Shown here piece by piece: positions 25,201-35,910 of a DNA stretch of 64,000 bases. The DNA lies in contig CM035236.1 of NCBI GenBank assembly GCA_020226215.1, forward strand, positions 7,817,001-7,881,000. Reading direction: 5' to 3'. How positions within the stretch are numbered: the first letter of the stretch is position 1; each line of letters opens with the position of its first letter. The notes beneath the pieces are model-generated. The model had not been told where the DNA came from and searched no databases. It was given only the letters and a program-made list of their open reading frames with translations. The position numbers and the translations under genes are program-made. The stretch comes from Sindora glabra. Taxonomy: Eukaryota > Streptophyta > Magnoliopsida > Fabales > Fabaceae.

Positions 25201-27040
25201 TGACATGCAGATCATGCATGCAAAATCATGCGCTGATCTCTATGGAGTTGTTGGTGAGGACTTCTGGTTGGCTACTTGGTGCAACAGTACTGCATTTGAG
25301 GGGTAAGTGTACGTAGTGCAAATAGTATGGGGAGAACATATAGGGTTTCTTTGTTTACCATTTTTTTAAAAATAGTTTCTTGTTTTTTTAGTTTTTAAAA
25401 ACAAAGGAACCTATTTGGGAACTTGTTTTTAGAATCTATTTTTAGAATTTTTAAGTAACTCCAAATGTGTAACTTAAAAACAAAAAAATATAGGATGTGT
25501 TTGGATATTTTTTTATTTTTGTGCTTCTAAAAACTGTTCTCAAGAATTGTTTTTAAAAACCGTTTTCTTGTTCTCAGAAATTTTCAGATTGAAGGAAAAC
25601 AAAGAATAAAAGGTGTTGGTGTTGTAAATAAGGAAATATTTCATTTATTATAAAACTAATATTCAGAACAAGAAAATAAGTTCAAGAAATAATTAAAAGT
25701 TGTTTCTGTTTTTTGGTGTTTAAGTTACACATTTAGAAAATAGTTTTTAAAAACAAATTCTGAAAACAAGTTGAAACAGATTCTTCTATTTTTAAAAATA
25801 AAAAAATAGAAAATTATTTTTAAAAACAGAAAACAAATAGGCTCATAAACAACTTTTAGATGTTTTCTTATTTTTTTATATCAAATTTGTAATTAAATCC
25901 TTATTTGCAATACTGGCCACCATTCTTCATTTTCTTTTAATCCAAGAACAGTTCCTAAAAACCACAAAAAAAAAAGTTATTGAAAATACAAAAACATATC
26001 TAAACACATTTATAATTTCTTCAAATGCTTATTCTCTGTTAATCTCTTCAGTTCTTCAAATGCTTATTCTCTTTGTTAATCTCTTCAGGAAGCAGCTTGA
26101 AGGGACAAGGATAACCCTAGTAAAAATGTAAGTCAAAAGTCATGCTCTATTGTGTTAATCCAAATTATATTCCTCCCATTTAAATGCCTTCCTATGCTGC
26201 CCTATTTTACATTTCATTCTTTTTTATTGTATGGGGGACTTATGAGTTCCTTTTTGTTCGTTTCCTTTGCCAGGGGAGAACATGGATTTGACTTTGCAAT
26301 TCGAACACCTTGTACTCCTTCTAGATGGGAAGATTTTGATGCAGAAATGGCAATGGCCTGGGAAGTATGTTATTCTAAACCAAGAAATCTTTCTCTAGCA
26401 TATTTGATAGCAATTTTCAGCTTTAGGAATGCAGTATATTTTGTTGTTCTTGAAGTTTCAACTTGAACCTTGCTCCCCCCCCCCCCCAAAAAAAAAAACA
26501 AAAAATTATATTATTCAAGTTGCTAAAGGAATTGTGACGTTTAATTGTACCTATTTTGGGACTTTTAGGCTCTCTGCAATGCCTACTGCAGTGAAAACTA
26601 TGGGTCTACTGATTTCAATGTGTTGGAAAATGTGAGAGATTCAATTTTGAGGATGACCTATTACTGGTATGAAATCATCAAAATGCATGTCATTATGTGT
26701 ACTATGACATTTGCAGCCAATTCTGTAAATCTGACAACTTATTTTTCTCAGGTATAACTTCATGCCACTGTCTAGAGGATCTGCTGCCGTTGGATTTGTA
26801 GTTATGTTGGGTTTGTTACTTGCTGCCAATATGGAGTTCACTGGAAACATCCCGCAGGGTTTACAGGTTGATTGGGAAGCGATTTTGACCTTAGATCCAA
26901 ACTCCTTCATGGATTCGGTTAAAAGTTGGCTGTACCCATCTCTGAAGGTGACAACCTCATGGAAGGACTACCCTGATGTTGCATCAACATTAGCAACGAC
27001 CGGGTCGGTTGTTGCTGCTCTGAGTGCTTCTGATGACTGA
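16234..27040 (+). CDS. SRFR1: SRFR1-like TPR protein, negative regulator of effector-triggered immunity (23 exons)
   Basis: Exons: 16234-16358, 16514-16623, 17143-17789, 17899-17943, 18062-18163, 18245-18325, 18915-18981, 19349-19449, 19567-19674, 20059-20129, 20230-20286, 20843-20951, 21035-21115, 21537-21623, 21957-22163, 23103-23434, 24276-24362, 24434-24533, 25211-25302, 26089-26127, 26274-26364, 26569-26666, 26752-27040. They join in frame to 1041 aa with all introns GT-AG; Arabidopsis SRFR1 is about 1050 aa. Layout: N-terminal helical repeat (ELARLCSSKDWSKAIRILD); acidic Ser/Asn-rich variable segment (aa 100-270, exon 3); about eight TPRs (aa 290-565; e.g. AYAFQRELDAAIADF); a conserved plant-specific C-terminal domain with YWCKRLHPKNVCEKV, QNRGGAGCS and WRQISEPCDPVVWVNKL; and a hydrophobic stretch GFVVMLGLLLAANM near the end. 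SRFR1 restrains NLR/EDS1-dependent immunity and binds EDS1, SGT1 and TCP factors (family knowledge). The start is the first ATG matching the family N-terminus. Confidence 0.95.
21606..21651 (+). repeat. Exact 23-bp tandem duplication copying the exon 14 5' splice site
   Basis: Two identical 23-bp units (21606-21628, 21629-21651) each hold the end of exon 14 and its donor (ttttcaag|gtaaa). The first donor (after 21623) keeps the SRFR1 frame with exon 15. The second would add 23 nt and shift the frame. The identity of the copies points to a recent event. Confidence 0.9.
22385..22874. mobile_element. MULE-like MITE in SRFR1 intron 15
   Basis: The left end ggaaaaaaatgtaaattacc and the reverse complement of the right end gggaaaaatgcaaattaccc form terminal inverted repeats that stay similar for about 80 bp. 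Flanks tagttatgt (22376-22384) and tatatatgt (22875-22883) match at 7 of 9 positions, as expected for an aged 9-bp Mutator-type target duplication. No coding capacity; AT-rich interior. Confidence 0.75.
25410..25842. mobile_element. Foldback/MITE-like element in SRFR1 intron 19
   Basis: Left arm cctatttgggaacttgtttt...aaatgtgtaacttaa and right arm ttaagttacacattta...aaacaagtt...acaaatagg are inverted copies of each other over more than 100 bp, with 'cctatttg'/'caaatagg' at the tips. The boundary and target duplication are uncertain because A/T runs on both sides could extend the arms. It accounts for most of this 786-bp intron. Confidence 0.65.
26475..26498 (+). repeat. Poly-C/poly-A tract in SRFR1 intron 21
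   Basis: A run of 13 C (26475-26487) followed by 11 A, inside intron 21, well before the acceptor at 26568. The length is prone to sequencing error. Confidence 0.8.
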
Positions 27041-27056
27041 ACTCCTTATTAGATAG

Positions 27057-27308
27057 GTGAGCTAAAGTTTCCATTCTATGGTTATCTTGTAATCAGTTTG
27101 GTAATTTGCATGTACTGAAGTATGCTAGTTGCATTACCATCCATGCACAACACCTCTGAAATTTGCATGCATGTCACAGTCTGAATCAAACTAATCTAAT
27201 TCGATTTTTAGAATAGGCTAGTGTGGAATTGTTGTGGGAGTTGTGAATGAGTTTACTTTCAATGAATTGCTAAAGCAAACTCGATTATTTCACATCTAAT
27301 TTGTGTAG
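27057..27308 (+). other. Possible intron in the SRFR1 3' untranslated region
   Basis: A strong donor (gatag|gtgagct) 17 nt past the stop codon and an acceptor (tttgtgtag|gtcgctg) bracket a T-rich 252-bp stretch. Being only 17 nt downstream of the stop, it would not be expected to trigger nonsense-mediated decay. Inferred from splice signals only. Confidence 0.4.
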
Positions 27309-27553
27309 GTCGCTGTAAGGCTGCTTGATAGAGGGTACGACTGTCGTTCTTGAAAATCTCTTGGATAACGCTACAACAACTGCAAAAGTAATGACTGGCA
27401 CTGCCCATTGGTCTTCCCTGTAGTGGACTAACCTGTATCTTGCTGAATTATGAGCCCCTTCGTTGACGGAAATGGGATTTGTATTTGTTAACATTGTATT
27501 TGTAATCATATATATTCCTGTTTGTACAATAATGTAACTTGAGGACATTGGAT

Positions 27554-27559
27554 AATAAA
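27554..27559 (+). terminator. SRFR1 polyadenylation signal
   Basis: AATAAA followed by a T-rich stretch, about 510 nt after the SRFR1 stop codon and preceded by TGTA- and TTTGTA-rich sequence typical of plant far-upstream elements. Confidence 0.5.
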
Positions 27560-28750
27560 ATATTTTTTTTTCCTGCCAATCTCTGCTCGTTCACCTGCCC
27601 CGACCCAAAGTATTCAGGTCCTACTCAGATGAGAGGACGAGCAGCCACGTGTTTTGTTGTGAAGGGATAGATAATCTGTTTGCTAATTTTTTCTGTTCAG
27701 AGCAAGAGTGGGTTGTCATAATTCATGGCATGTTGTTTTTAGCTTCGCCATATTTCCATTAAATCTTGTGATATTTAATGATCTCCTAAATATCTATTAC
27801 TTTGGCATACATCCACGATTGAAATTTCCGATCCTCTTATCATATTTTATTTGATTTATTGATTGATGCTCACAAGAAGACAAAATCAATTAGGTGGGAT
27901 AAGGTTCACCGAATCCAACTTTTTTTGCCTAGGTATGTGTGGATTTCATGATAGGTTTAAAGTTAAATTTGTAGATAATGGTCTTAATCAGGAAGGTCAT
28001 AAGTCGTGCTTTTTCCTTTTACGGCGGAAAAAATGGTAAAGGGTGGGTGGGGAGTGAAACATTTTGCTTAAATTTACATTCCTGCACTCATGTTTAACCC
28101 TTCTAAAAGTGTGATCAAGAATAATCGGATTCCATCAATTCCCCGTGCTTGGTAAGTAAAGGTGAGTGTAGAGGGTGTTGTGGGTTTAGAAATTTTGAAT
28201 GGGAAATTAGTAATAGCCTCTGTTGATCAGCTAGATATAATTTGTTAAAAAAAAAAACGATATTGTTAGATGATTGGTTTGGGATTAAAATTTTAAATTA
28301 TACAAAATTTTAAAATTATATTAAAATATGTTTTTAGAGATTTTTAAACACATCATAATATTGATATCTTATGTCATTTTAAAAATTAGTTATATAGCAT
28401 TTTAAATAGATTCTGTAATTTAATAAAAGGGATAATTAAGTGGATAATGTATACTGATTTTAAGGTTTCGTATAGTTTCTACAGTGGGAAGGAAGATTCA
28501 AATTTGAAGTGATTTTTTAAATTTTTCTCCAATTTGTTTAATGTCTTTTTATTGCTTTTTACGTATTATAAGGATATGTCCAAGTGTTTGACATGCTGAA
28601 GATTTTTTTTTTTCTTTTAAATCCTGAAAGAGGCAAATCATTTAATAGACACGCAACATTGTGAGATACTGAGTCTGAAGTAAAAATATGATTAAAAATG
28701 CTTTTAAGGCAAAGTCAGTGCCACTGCACGTAGCAGCCTGGACATGCTTA

Positions 28751-29051
28751 AGGGGTTATTTAGATCATAGTAAAAATGTGAAAAATTATATTTTTTAGGA
28801 AATAAAAAATTGTGAGTTATTTGGTTACCCATAAAATATGAGAAATCACTTTTCAGAAAATTGTATTTTTCGCAAAACATTGAAAATCATTTACTTACTC
28901 CCCCTAAATAACTTCTATTTCTTGAGAAATATAATTTTCTTTATGTCAACCAAATATCATTAAGAATTTTTTGAAAAATTCACATAAAAAATAATTTCTT
29001 AAGAAATTTAACTTTTCGTAAAAATTTATTTTCTATATAAACCAAACGACT
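28751..29051. mobile_element. MITE-like inverted-repeat element
   Basis: 'gttatttggttacccataaa' near 28815 is matched in inverted orientation by 'tttatgtcaaccaaatatc' near 28940. Outer arms (ggggttatttagatc... / ...ataaaccaaacgac) also pair loosely. This resembles common plant MITEs carrying a tatttggtt motif. Ends approximate; target duplication not resolved. Confidence 0.45.
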
Positions 29052-29178
29052 ATAAGTTAAGGCAACCTAAATGATTGTTTCAAAATAATTAAGCAAATAA
29101 TTTTGTAACCCTATTGCTGATGATACTCAAAACTAGGGGGATTAAAGCCGAGTTCTGAGCATCGGGCGGTGCAGACAA

Positions 29179-29250
29179 AAGCCACTGGCAAGAAATTTTT
29201 AATTTAATATTAAATTCCACTAGCAGGAAATTCTTAATTTAATATTTCTG
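29179..29250 (+). repeat. Short tandem duplication, unit about 36 bp
   Basis: Two near-identical units, 'ccactggcaagaaatttt...' and 'ccactagcaggaaattct...', each followed by taatttaatat. No coding context. Confidence 0.6.
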
Positions 29251-30707
29251 TTTGTCTTATTAGTGGGGCATTGGATCTTATGAGGTGTCCGGAGCTGCCT
29301 AACATCGGATTCGATCGTTATCTACCTGGGAAAGTTGATATACACAAAACTCATGAAATTGGAAATATTGATCTGTCCATTTCAACCTAAAATAAGATGG
29401 TTTCCTTACCGGCAGAGTTTATTTTCTGCAACTGTTAAGGTTGTTTCAGCTGGTAATGGACCGACTTGTAATTTGCACTTGCGTACTAGTTTTTAGCTTT
29501 AATTGCTGCTAAAATGAGAGAAATTTCTTAAAAAATCTATTAAATTATAAATGAATGACTTGCCTATAATTCGTTGATAGAGTTCAATTAGTTGATACAT
29601 ACATGCACAAACTGATGTTACATCTCATGCCAAACTATTACCAGGGTTTATATACCTACATCTATAATTAAAGGATGGCCCATCACAGTTTTGAAGGATG
29701 ATGCATCTCTATCTACCTTCCTTTTATTTCCTCCTCGTCTCCCATGAGGTATATTGGATCATTACCAAAGCAATTTCAATAGGCTCGGGTTTTTTTTTTT
29801 TTAATAACAATGGTTGCCTTTTTTCTTTATTTTATTTTCTTTTCTTTTCCTTTCATTTTTTTCATGAAATGAATGATATTCAGAAGAGGTTCCCAATCCT
29901 ACTTGGATAGCACGCCGATTACATAATTTAACATTATAAGAATGGTTGCTTTAATATTATTTTTGAGAAAGATAGTAAAATTCTTAGAAAAAGGTGCGTA
30001 AAGGGCAATGTTTCAAGGACGTGACCGAAGTTGCACTTGTAGTGCATTATTAGAATTTAAAAAAAAAACCTAATTTTTATTAAATTTTATATTTTTTGTA
30101 TTAAATTAAAATTTAATTTATTATTATAAATTAATTTTATATTATCATTTACTCATTTATTATCATTTCAATAAAAATTGGTAAAATATTTTTACTGTTG
30201 ATAAAATTATTAATTTTTTAATGATTTATCATATTCTTATTCAAAGATGGCATAAGAATCAAATTTAAAATCTTCTTTATTTTAGTATAATATTGTATTT
30301 TTATACTAACTATTTGCCATAAGAACCTAAAAAATTATAATTTAATTAATGAAACATATATAAAGTATTTTAAAATTTTACTTCTTTATTAAAATGTTAA
30401 AACCACGATATACAAATTTTCACAAAAATTATAACAAAATGCATCAATACATATTTAACCTTTTTCCCCCAAAGACATAAGACACCATAACATATATAAT
30501 CCCCTAAAAAATTGTTTCTCTCTCTTTTACGTGATACTATCATAAATATGACCGGAACAACAAGATTTAATCCTATTTTCTAAGACCATAATATTCTTCA
30601 TACAAGAATACGTGTTACGTGAGCCTTTCTTTCATGAACAATGGCAAAACCGCACAAGAACCTGAGCCTTTTACTTGTTTACATATCAATGCCTAATCCT
30701 GTGTCTC

Positions 30708-32835
30708 CTATGCTGCTACTTTTCTTACAACATTTTCACTTGCTACTTTTCTAGTTTGCCTTGCCCTTCCGGCCATTCTTCTCTTGCCTACTTTTTTCCC
30801 AAAGAATGGTTCTTCAACACTTTTAGTCATACCTGAAAAAAACAAACAGAAGAAACTTAAAAGACAATTTACCTTGGAAATGTATGGATCTCACTCTGAA
30901 CATGACAGCCCCAAAGCAGAAAGGGAAGAGAAAAAAAAAAAATCGAAGACTTCAAACAATCCAGAACTCACCTTCCATTTTTCTCCTTGTCCTTTTCATC
31001 ATCGTTATAACATCAATTTGATTTTCTGTCTTGGATTCTTTCTGTTCATCTTTTTCCCTATACCTCTCTGACTGGACAGAAGCAAACGGCCATGTGGCAT
31101 TCATCTGTTTGTTAATCATGCGTGACGCGTAGTATGGGATTTTGAACCCCTTTGTTTGCCGAGACCTGAAGCGGCAGTTGATGAACTTCAAACAATCCAA
31201 CAAGCTCTCCCTAGCCAATCCTTTCATGTCATAAGCCTGTGATCTTCTCCACAAACTCTTACTGTGAGGACTCACCACGCTGGATAAACACAGAGCTCTG
31301 GTTGTGTCGCTGATGGCATTTTCTGGTTCTCCTAGCAGCAAATGACACTGAGCTCTGTTGCTATGAAGAACAACCCTCTCCTTTCTAATTCTTAATGGAC
31401 ACAAATTCAAAGCTTCTGTGTATTTAATCACAGCATTTTCAATATCCCCGGACCAGAATTTCTGATTCCCTTCTTGTTTGAGAACAACTGCCAAACTTTC
31501 TTTCTCTATAATTTCTTCTTCAGTCATCAAAGTTTCCCTTTTGACTCTATCCACCTTCAAATCCCATAATTCTTCTAATGTTCTCTGGGCTCTTTTACTC
31601 TTCAAATTCAATTTACAGTACTTGATTTTGTGGTAATCTTGCAATAAAGTCTGCATGATAGCTTGGCCTAATTTTTGCTTCCCTTTAATGCTTCTGAGTT
31701 CAACCAAATCAACAAGAACCGGAGCTGCTGTATCAATGACTCTATATCTTGTACCCGGATCTTTGAGAAGTTGCAAAAGAGAGTCAATAGCCATGTATTG
31801 CCGATCATCCGAGGATCTCGAAACATTACAAAGATTCTCTATGATCAATTTCACATCTGAAATACTTTCTCTTCCTATTTTGGTACGACAAAGAGTTCGT
31901 AACAGTCCAATCCCAGCAGGTGATTTTGGGTTTGCCAATCCACCCCACATTCCACATAAATCCTTCAAGAATTGTCTCTTGCAGATTAAACTGAGAGATC
32001 TTTCTTTGCATGCAAAGCAGTCTAAGAGATATAGAGACCAGCATTGAAGCTGGCTAGCCCATTCTTCTGCCTTTGTATTCTCTAATTCCAAACCACCAAG
32101 GCCTCTTGTTAGAAGGTTTCTGTGGTACTCCAATCTCTGTGACTCCTTTAACCCTATAAACTTATCATATACCTCGTGGAGGCAAGTGGAAGCTATGTCA
32201 ATGGCTGCTTCAATAATTTCTTCTTCATGTTCAGCAACAGCTTCAAAAGTTGCTTCATGGCTGGTCAAGTGACCGAGTGCACGAAGCGCGACTCTCTTTT
32301 CGACCCAACTAATCTTACCTTTAAGAAGTTGCAGCAATGACCTAATGACACTGGATTTAACAGCTTTAACAGCAAACTTAGCTTTGTTCATAGTATATGA
32401 ACCAATTATATGAGCTGCATAATAAGGGATGTATATATTCTGATACCTAAGAAGCCAATCTTTGTCTCTGACGCCTTTCTGGATTAGTTTGGCCATGCAT
32501 CTGAATATACCAAGGGAAGGGAATTCTGGGTCGTTGGGTTTTGTCATGGCAATTTTCCAGAGCCCACTCAAGGCGAGGACTTGTTCTTGGTCGTCTCTGA
32601 GAGGCATTTGCTTGAAGCAGTTGGCGAGTTTTGATCTTCTGAGAGAAGAGTCAGGCTCAGAAATGATGCAGAAGAAACAAGAGCAGTTGGTGCTGTTTGG
32701 TGTGGCTGGTACGAGTTTGTGATGAATCTTGGAGTTTGAATTTTCTGCATTGAGTTGGGTGACCATGGTTGATATCCAACAAGTCGAAATTGGATTTTGG
32801 CTTCTTTGAAATGGATGTTTCTCACGCCCGACCAT
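30708..32835 (-). CDS. ARM-repeat/TPR-like protein (2 exons)
   Basis: Exon 1 is 32835-30972 and exon 2 is 30832-30708, joined by a GT-AG intron (atggaag|gtgagt ... ttttcag|gtatgac) to give 662 aa. Without the splice the frame runs into intron and ends EFWIV; with it the C-terminus becomes basic (VEEPFFGKKVGKRRMAGRAR). Architecture: a CFFC motif near the N-terminus; an ARM-type helical region (NIYIPYYAAHIIGSYTMN, WVEKRVALRALGHLTSHE, AEEWASQLQCWSLYLLDCFA, SPAGIGLLRTLC); then two to three TPRs at aa 446-555 (KQEGNQKFWSGDIENAVIKY). This matches a plant family annotated as ARM-repeat/TPR-like (from memory, At3g50030 and At5g43120), whose function is not established; a cytosolic scaffold is a guess. 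The ATG at 32766 (aa 24, better context, caaccATGg) may be the true start, giving 639 aa. Confidence 0.88.
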
Positions 32836-33577
32836 TAATTATAAAATTGGTAGGGCTTTATGTATAGTGGCACAAAAGTGACTTGCAGCTGCCCGTGATG
32901 CGATTATAAGATGACCTGCACAACATGTTGCCGTAGCATCATGTGCGCCACTAGTTCGCTAAGCAGTTTTCCCTTTTTTCTTAATTATATTTATTATAAA
33001 ATGTAACTGTGGAGACATTTTACATTTTTCCCCCTTTCTTTTACATTGTACTGCAACAAAGAGACTTATGCTATATTTTAACTTGCAGCGGAATGGCTGT
33101 CAATATTGTTTTACTTGTTCAAATCAAAGACATTGCATGCATTTTTAAAGTGATATGCCATTTTTACTTTAACAAATAGTGAAGTGTACATTATGTTAAG
33201 GTTTAGACTTCAATAGAGTAATGCTATTAGCATTCTTTAATATTGACTCTCTTTATTCTTTTACAAATTCAAAAGGTTTTTTTTCAAAAGGGAGCAAAAA
33301 AGAGTGAATATGGAGAAGTATAGATAATTTTACTTTCGTAAAATACGAATGGCTATTTGATATTCCATTTCAACTTGAGATATGCATGTATTTTATTCTC
33401 TCTTTTATTTAAAAAAAAAAAAAAACGAGCATTGTTCTCATATAATTTTGGTAGGCTGTACAACCTTCGTGTTGAATTCAATGAAGTATGTTGTATATTT
33501 AGGATGGCTTGTTTTCTTGAGACATATTCTTTTAGAGAATATCATGTACTCTTGAGTGGATGAAGAAGTGATATATT

Positions 33578-33740
33578 ATTTTTATATCTTATTATTAAAA
33601 AAATAATATTTAAAATTATAATAATAAAGGGAGAGAATTTTTTCTTTAAACATCAAACTTCTAATATGAAATATATAGAATATATAATTATATTTTTATA
33701 AAAAATATTTTTACTAAAATAAATAAAATTTTTAAATTCA
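33578..33740 (+). repeat. Dispersed MITE-like repeat, copy 1
   Basis: Shares 'ttattattaaaaaa', 'tatttaaaattataataa' and 'tttttctttaaa' in order with 39650-39870, and in inverted orientation with 38890-39060. The AT-rich family has no coding capacity and its ends are uncertain. Confidence 0.5.
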
Positions 33741-34239
33741 AATTTTTTCGGCTGTTTTAAATGGATTAAGTCCAAGGATGGCTCCGCGAGTCTATAAGAA
33801 AATGAGTAATAGGATCGGTAAAATATAAATTAGTTTAAAGGTGCATTTAAAGCAGCTTGATTCGTTGGATTCGTGGTTTGTGCGACCGGACAGTTCGTAA
33901 ATGACTTTGCATTTTTTAACTTATATTTTTACCTTCAAATTAAATTAATATACAATATAAATCTTTACTCAACCAATTTAATATTTATTCTAACTTAATT
34001 TTTTATTTTTAAAATCAACTTAACTTAAATAAATTATTTTTAATAAATAATTTTGTTTTTAAATTAATAGTTTTAAAAATTAAGTAATTTCATTATAATT
34101 TAATCTCGAATTATTTGTGTGAAATAAGAAGACATTAAATATATAATTCTCAATTTTATAATTATTATTTTAGGCTTAAAATTATTTTAAAAGATTTTAA
34201 TTTGTTTATTATAAGAAAAAAGGAAAAATTTTATAGATC

Positions 34240-34335
34240 CGGTCGGTTTGCAGTCCGTGAACTTTAAGAACTCGAACCCTCGGAATCGAACCAAAACCCT
34301 GTGCAGTAGTTATACCACAAGGACACAGTGAATAG
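34240..34335 (-). other. Possible tRNA-derived (SINE-like) or TIR-like sequence
   Basis: On the minus strand 'ggttcgattcc' (about 34285-34295) is an exact RNA polymerase III B-box, preceded by a weak A-box-like 'tgtggtataactac' about 25-30 nt earlier. No acceptor-stem pairing or CCA-region symmetry supports a working tRNA. The flanking 'gatccggtcggttt' could equally be a transposon end. Confidence 0.25.
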
Positions 34336-35910
34336 CGAGCAGTTTTTAAACATGATCCAACTGATCAAAACTCGAAAAAAATTCGGACACGATTTCATTT
34401 TTCAATTGATCACACTATATAAAATATAAGTTAGGAACGAAGTCTAATGGGAACCCTTTTATCTCGAGGATAATAAATGAAAAGCTGGGCCTTAAAAATG
34501 ACAGTTCATGCAAGTTTTATGAAAGGAAAAGCGGTTCAAAAACTGGACAGGTGAACCCATATATTTAATCGAGCTTTCTGTCCACGAAAATGATTGCTAA
34601 CAAAGCTAGTTCCTGGAAAGAAGAATGACTGAGAAGCAACCTCAGATTTATCAAAACTTAAAAAAAAAGGGGGAAAAAAAAGTACTACCTTGTTCGTCGC
34701 TTATTGAACAAATAAAGGTAAAACAGGTAAGCTGAAAACCCTCTTTACTTGTTGACTTAAAACGAGGGAATGGACCACAAATCCGCTCGAGACATGCACT
34801 TTGAAATTAGTTTCAAAGTAAAGCAAATGAAAAGCAAAGATTGCTTCTTTTGAATAAATAAGAAAAGAGACAATCCAGGCTAGCCACGATACTCTTCATT
34901 TAGATCTCTTTTGAGAATTGAAGTATAAGAGCTCAAAATTGGTCCCCCCCCCCTTCCGTCGCGAGCCAATAAATGGCCTTGGATTCAAACTTCTCAGACT
35001 CAGTCTATAATGGAGTCATCTAGATTCCAACTCAAAAAGTAACGGACTCAGAAATATAATACAAATGCAAGTACAAGTGGGGTGGTCTCAAGAAAATGCG
35101 GCTTCCACAAACGCAATCTGATATCAGTAAGAAATGAACATGACAGTGCTTTATTCAATTTTAAAATTAGGTTACTTGGGCTTATATGGGACTCTGCCAT
35201 AAACAACTAGGTCTGAGAATGTTTTAGAGGCATGATTTTGGAGAAATGTTCCACGAACCAGTACGTTTATCTGCATGTGTCCCTATGTGCGCCTAGGGCA
35301 CTAATGAAGACGAATGCCTTAGTTCAGTTCATTGCAAGGCGTGCACAACATAGATTTTGTGGGCACGTGATCAACAAATCAGCAGCGTGATTCTAGAAAG
35401 TCTCTTCATTTTAATTTTATCTTGGAATTATGAGGGAAATGTTTAATGTATACGTATCAAAATTCACAAAATTGTAAAATTATAGTTTGAAGAAGAATGA
35501 GTACAGAGGAGTAAAGATCAGATTACTCAAATCTTGTGAAGTTTAAAATGCATGTCAAAGAAGAAGAAGCATATTAGCTTCATAGTAGTGCAATTCACAA
35601 CACTGTGTATACATTTGAAAGGATTCATTTCTTTGTTTTATTATTATTACATCAACAATAATTAATTTTAAGAGAGAAAATAATAGACATATGGAGCGCT
35701 TTTTTTCTTTTAAAGAAAGATAAAAGTGCAAATCCATTTGTTAGAAAAATAAGAAATGCAAGTCCGGGGGGAAGACAATTGATACATAATGAGAATAGAA
35801 GGCCCTGAGAATGAGTTAACCAAAAGGCTCAGCCGATGAAGGCATAAAAGTCAAGCATCTTTGGCATTTAGGAAGGGTTCCTCTTTGACTTGCTAATAGA
35901 GGTGCAAATG

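Larger units (their letters stand above)
27570..30707. other. Intergenic region between SRFR1 and the ARM/TPR gene
   Basis: The two flanking genes converge on this stretch. It holds a MITE-like foldback (28751-29051) and a short tandem duplication (29179-29250). The rest is AT-rich, with no coding sequence recognised; the open frame at 29698-29910 is T-rich and has no family features. Confidence 0.5.
32836..35899. other. Gene-free region with MITE relics
   Basis: It starts with the presumed promoter of the ARM/TPR gene (32836-33000, no clear TATA box). 33578-33740 is a copy of a dispersed MITE-like repeat. 34200-34340 holds a tRNA-like stretch on the minus strand. 34944-34953 is a run of 10 C. 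No coding sequence is supported. Confidence 0.45.

Noticed and set aside
30784..31071. Plus-strand open frame of 95 codons
   Set aside because: It overlaps the end of exon 1, the intron and the start of exon 2 of the minus-strand ARM/TPR gene; low complexity.
31655..32047. Plus-strand open frame of 130 codons
   Set aside because: It lies opposite the conserved ARM region of the ARM/TPR gene and has no family traits.
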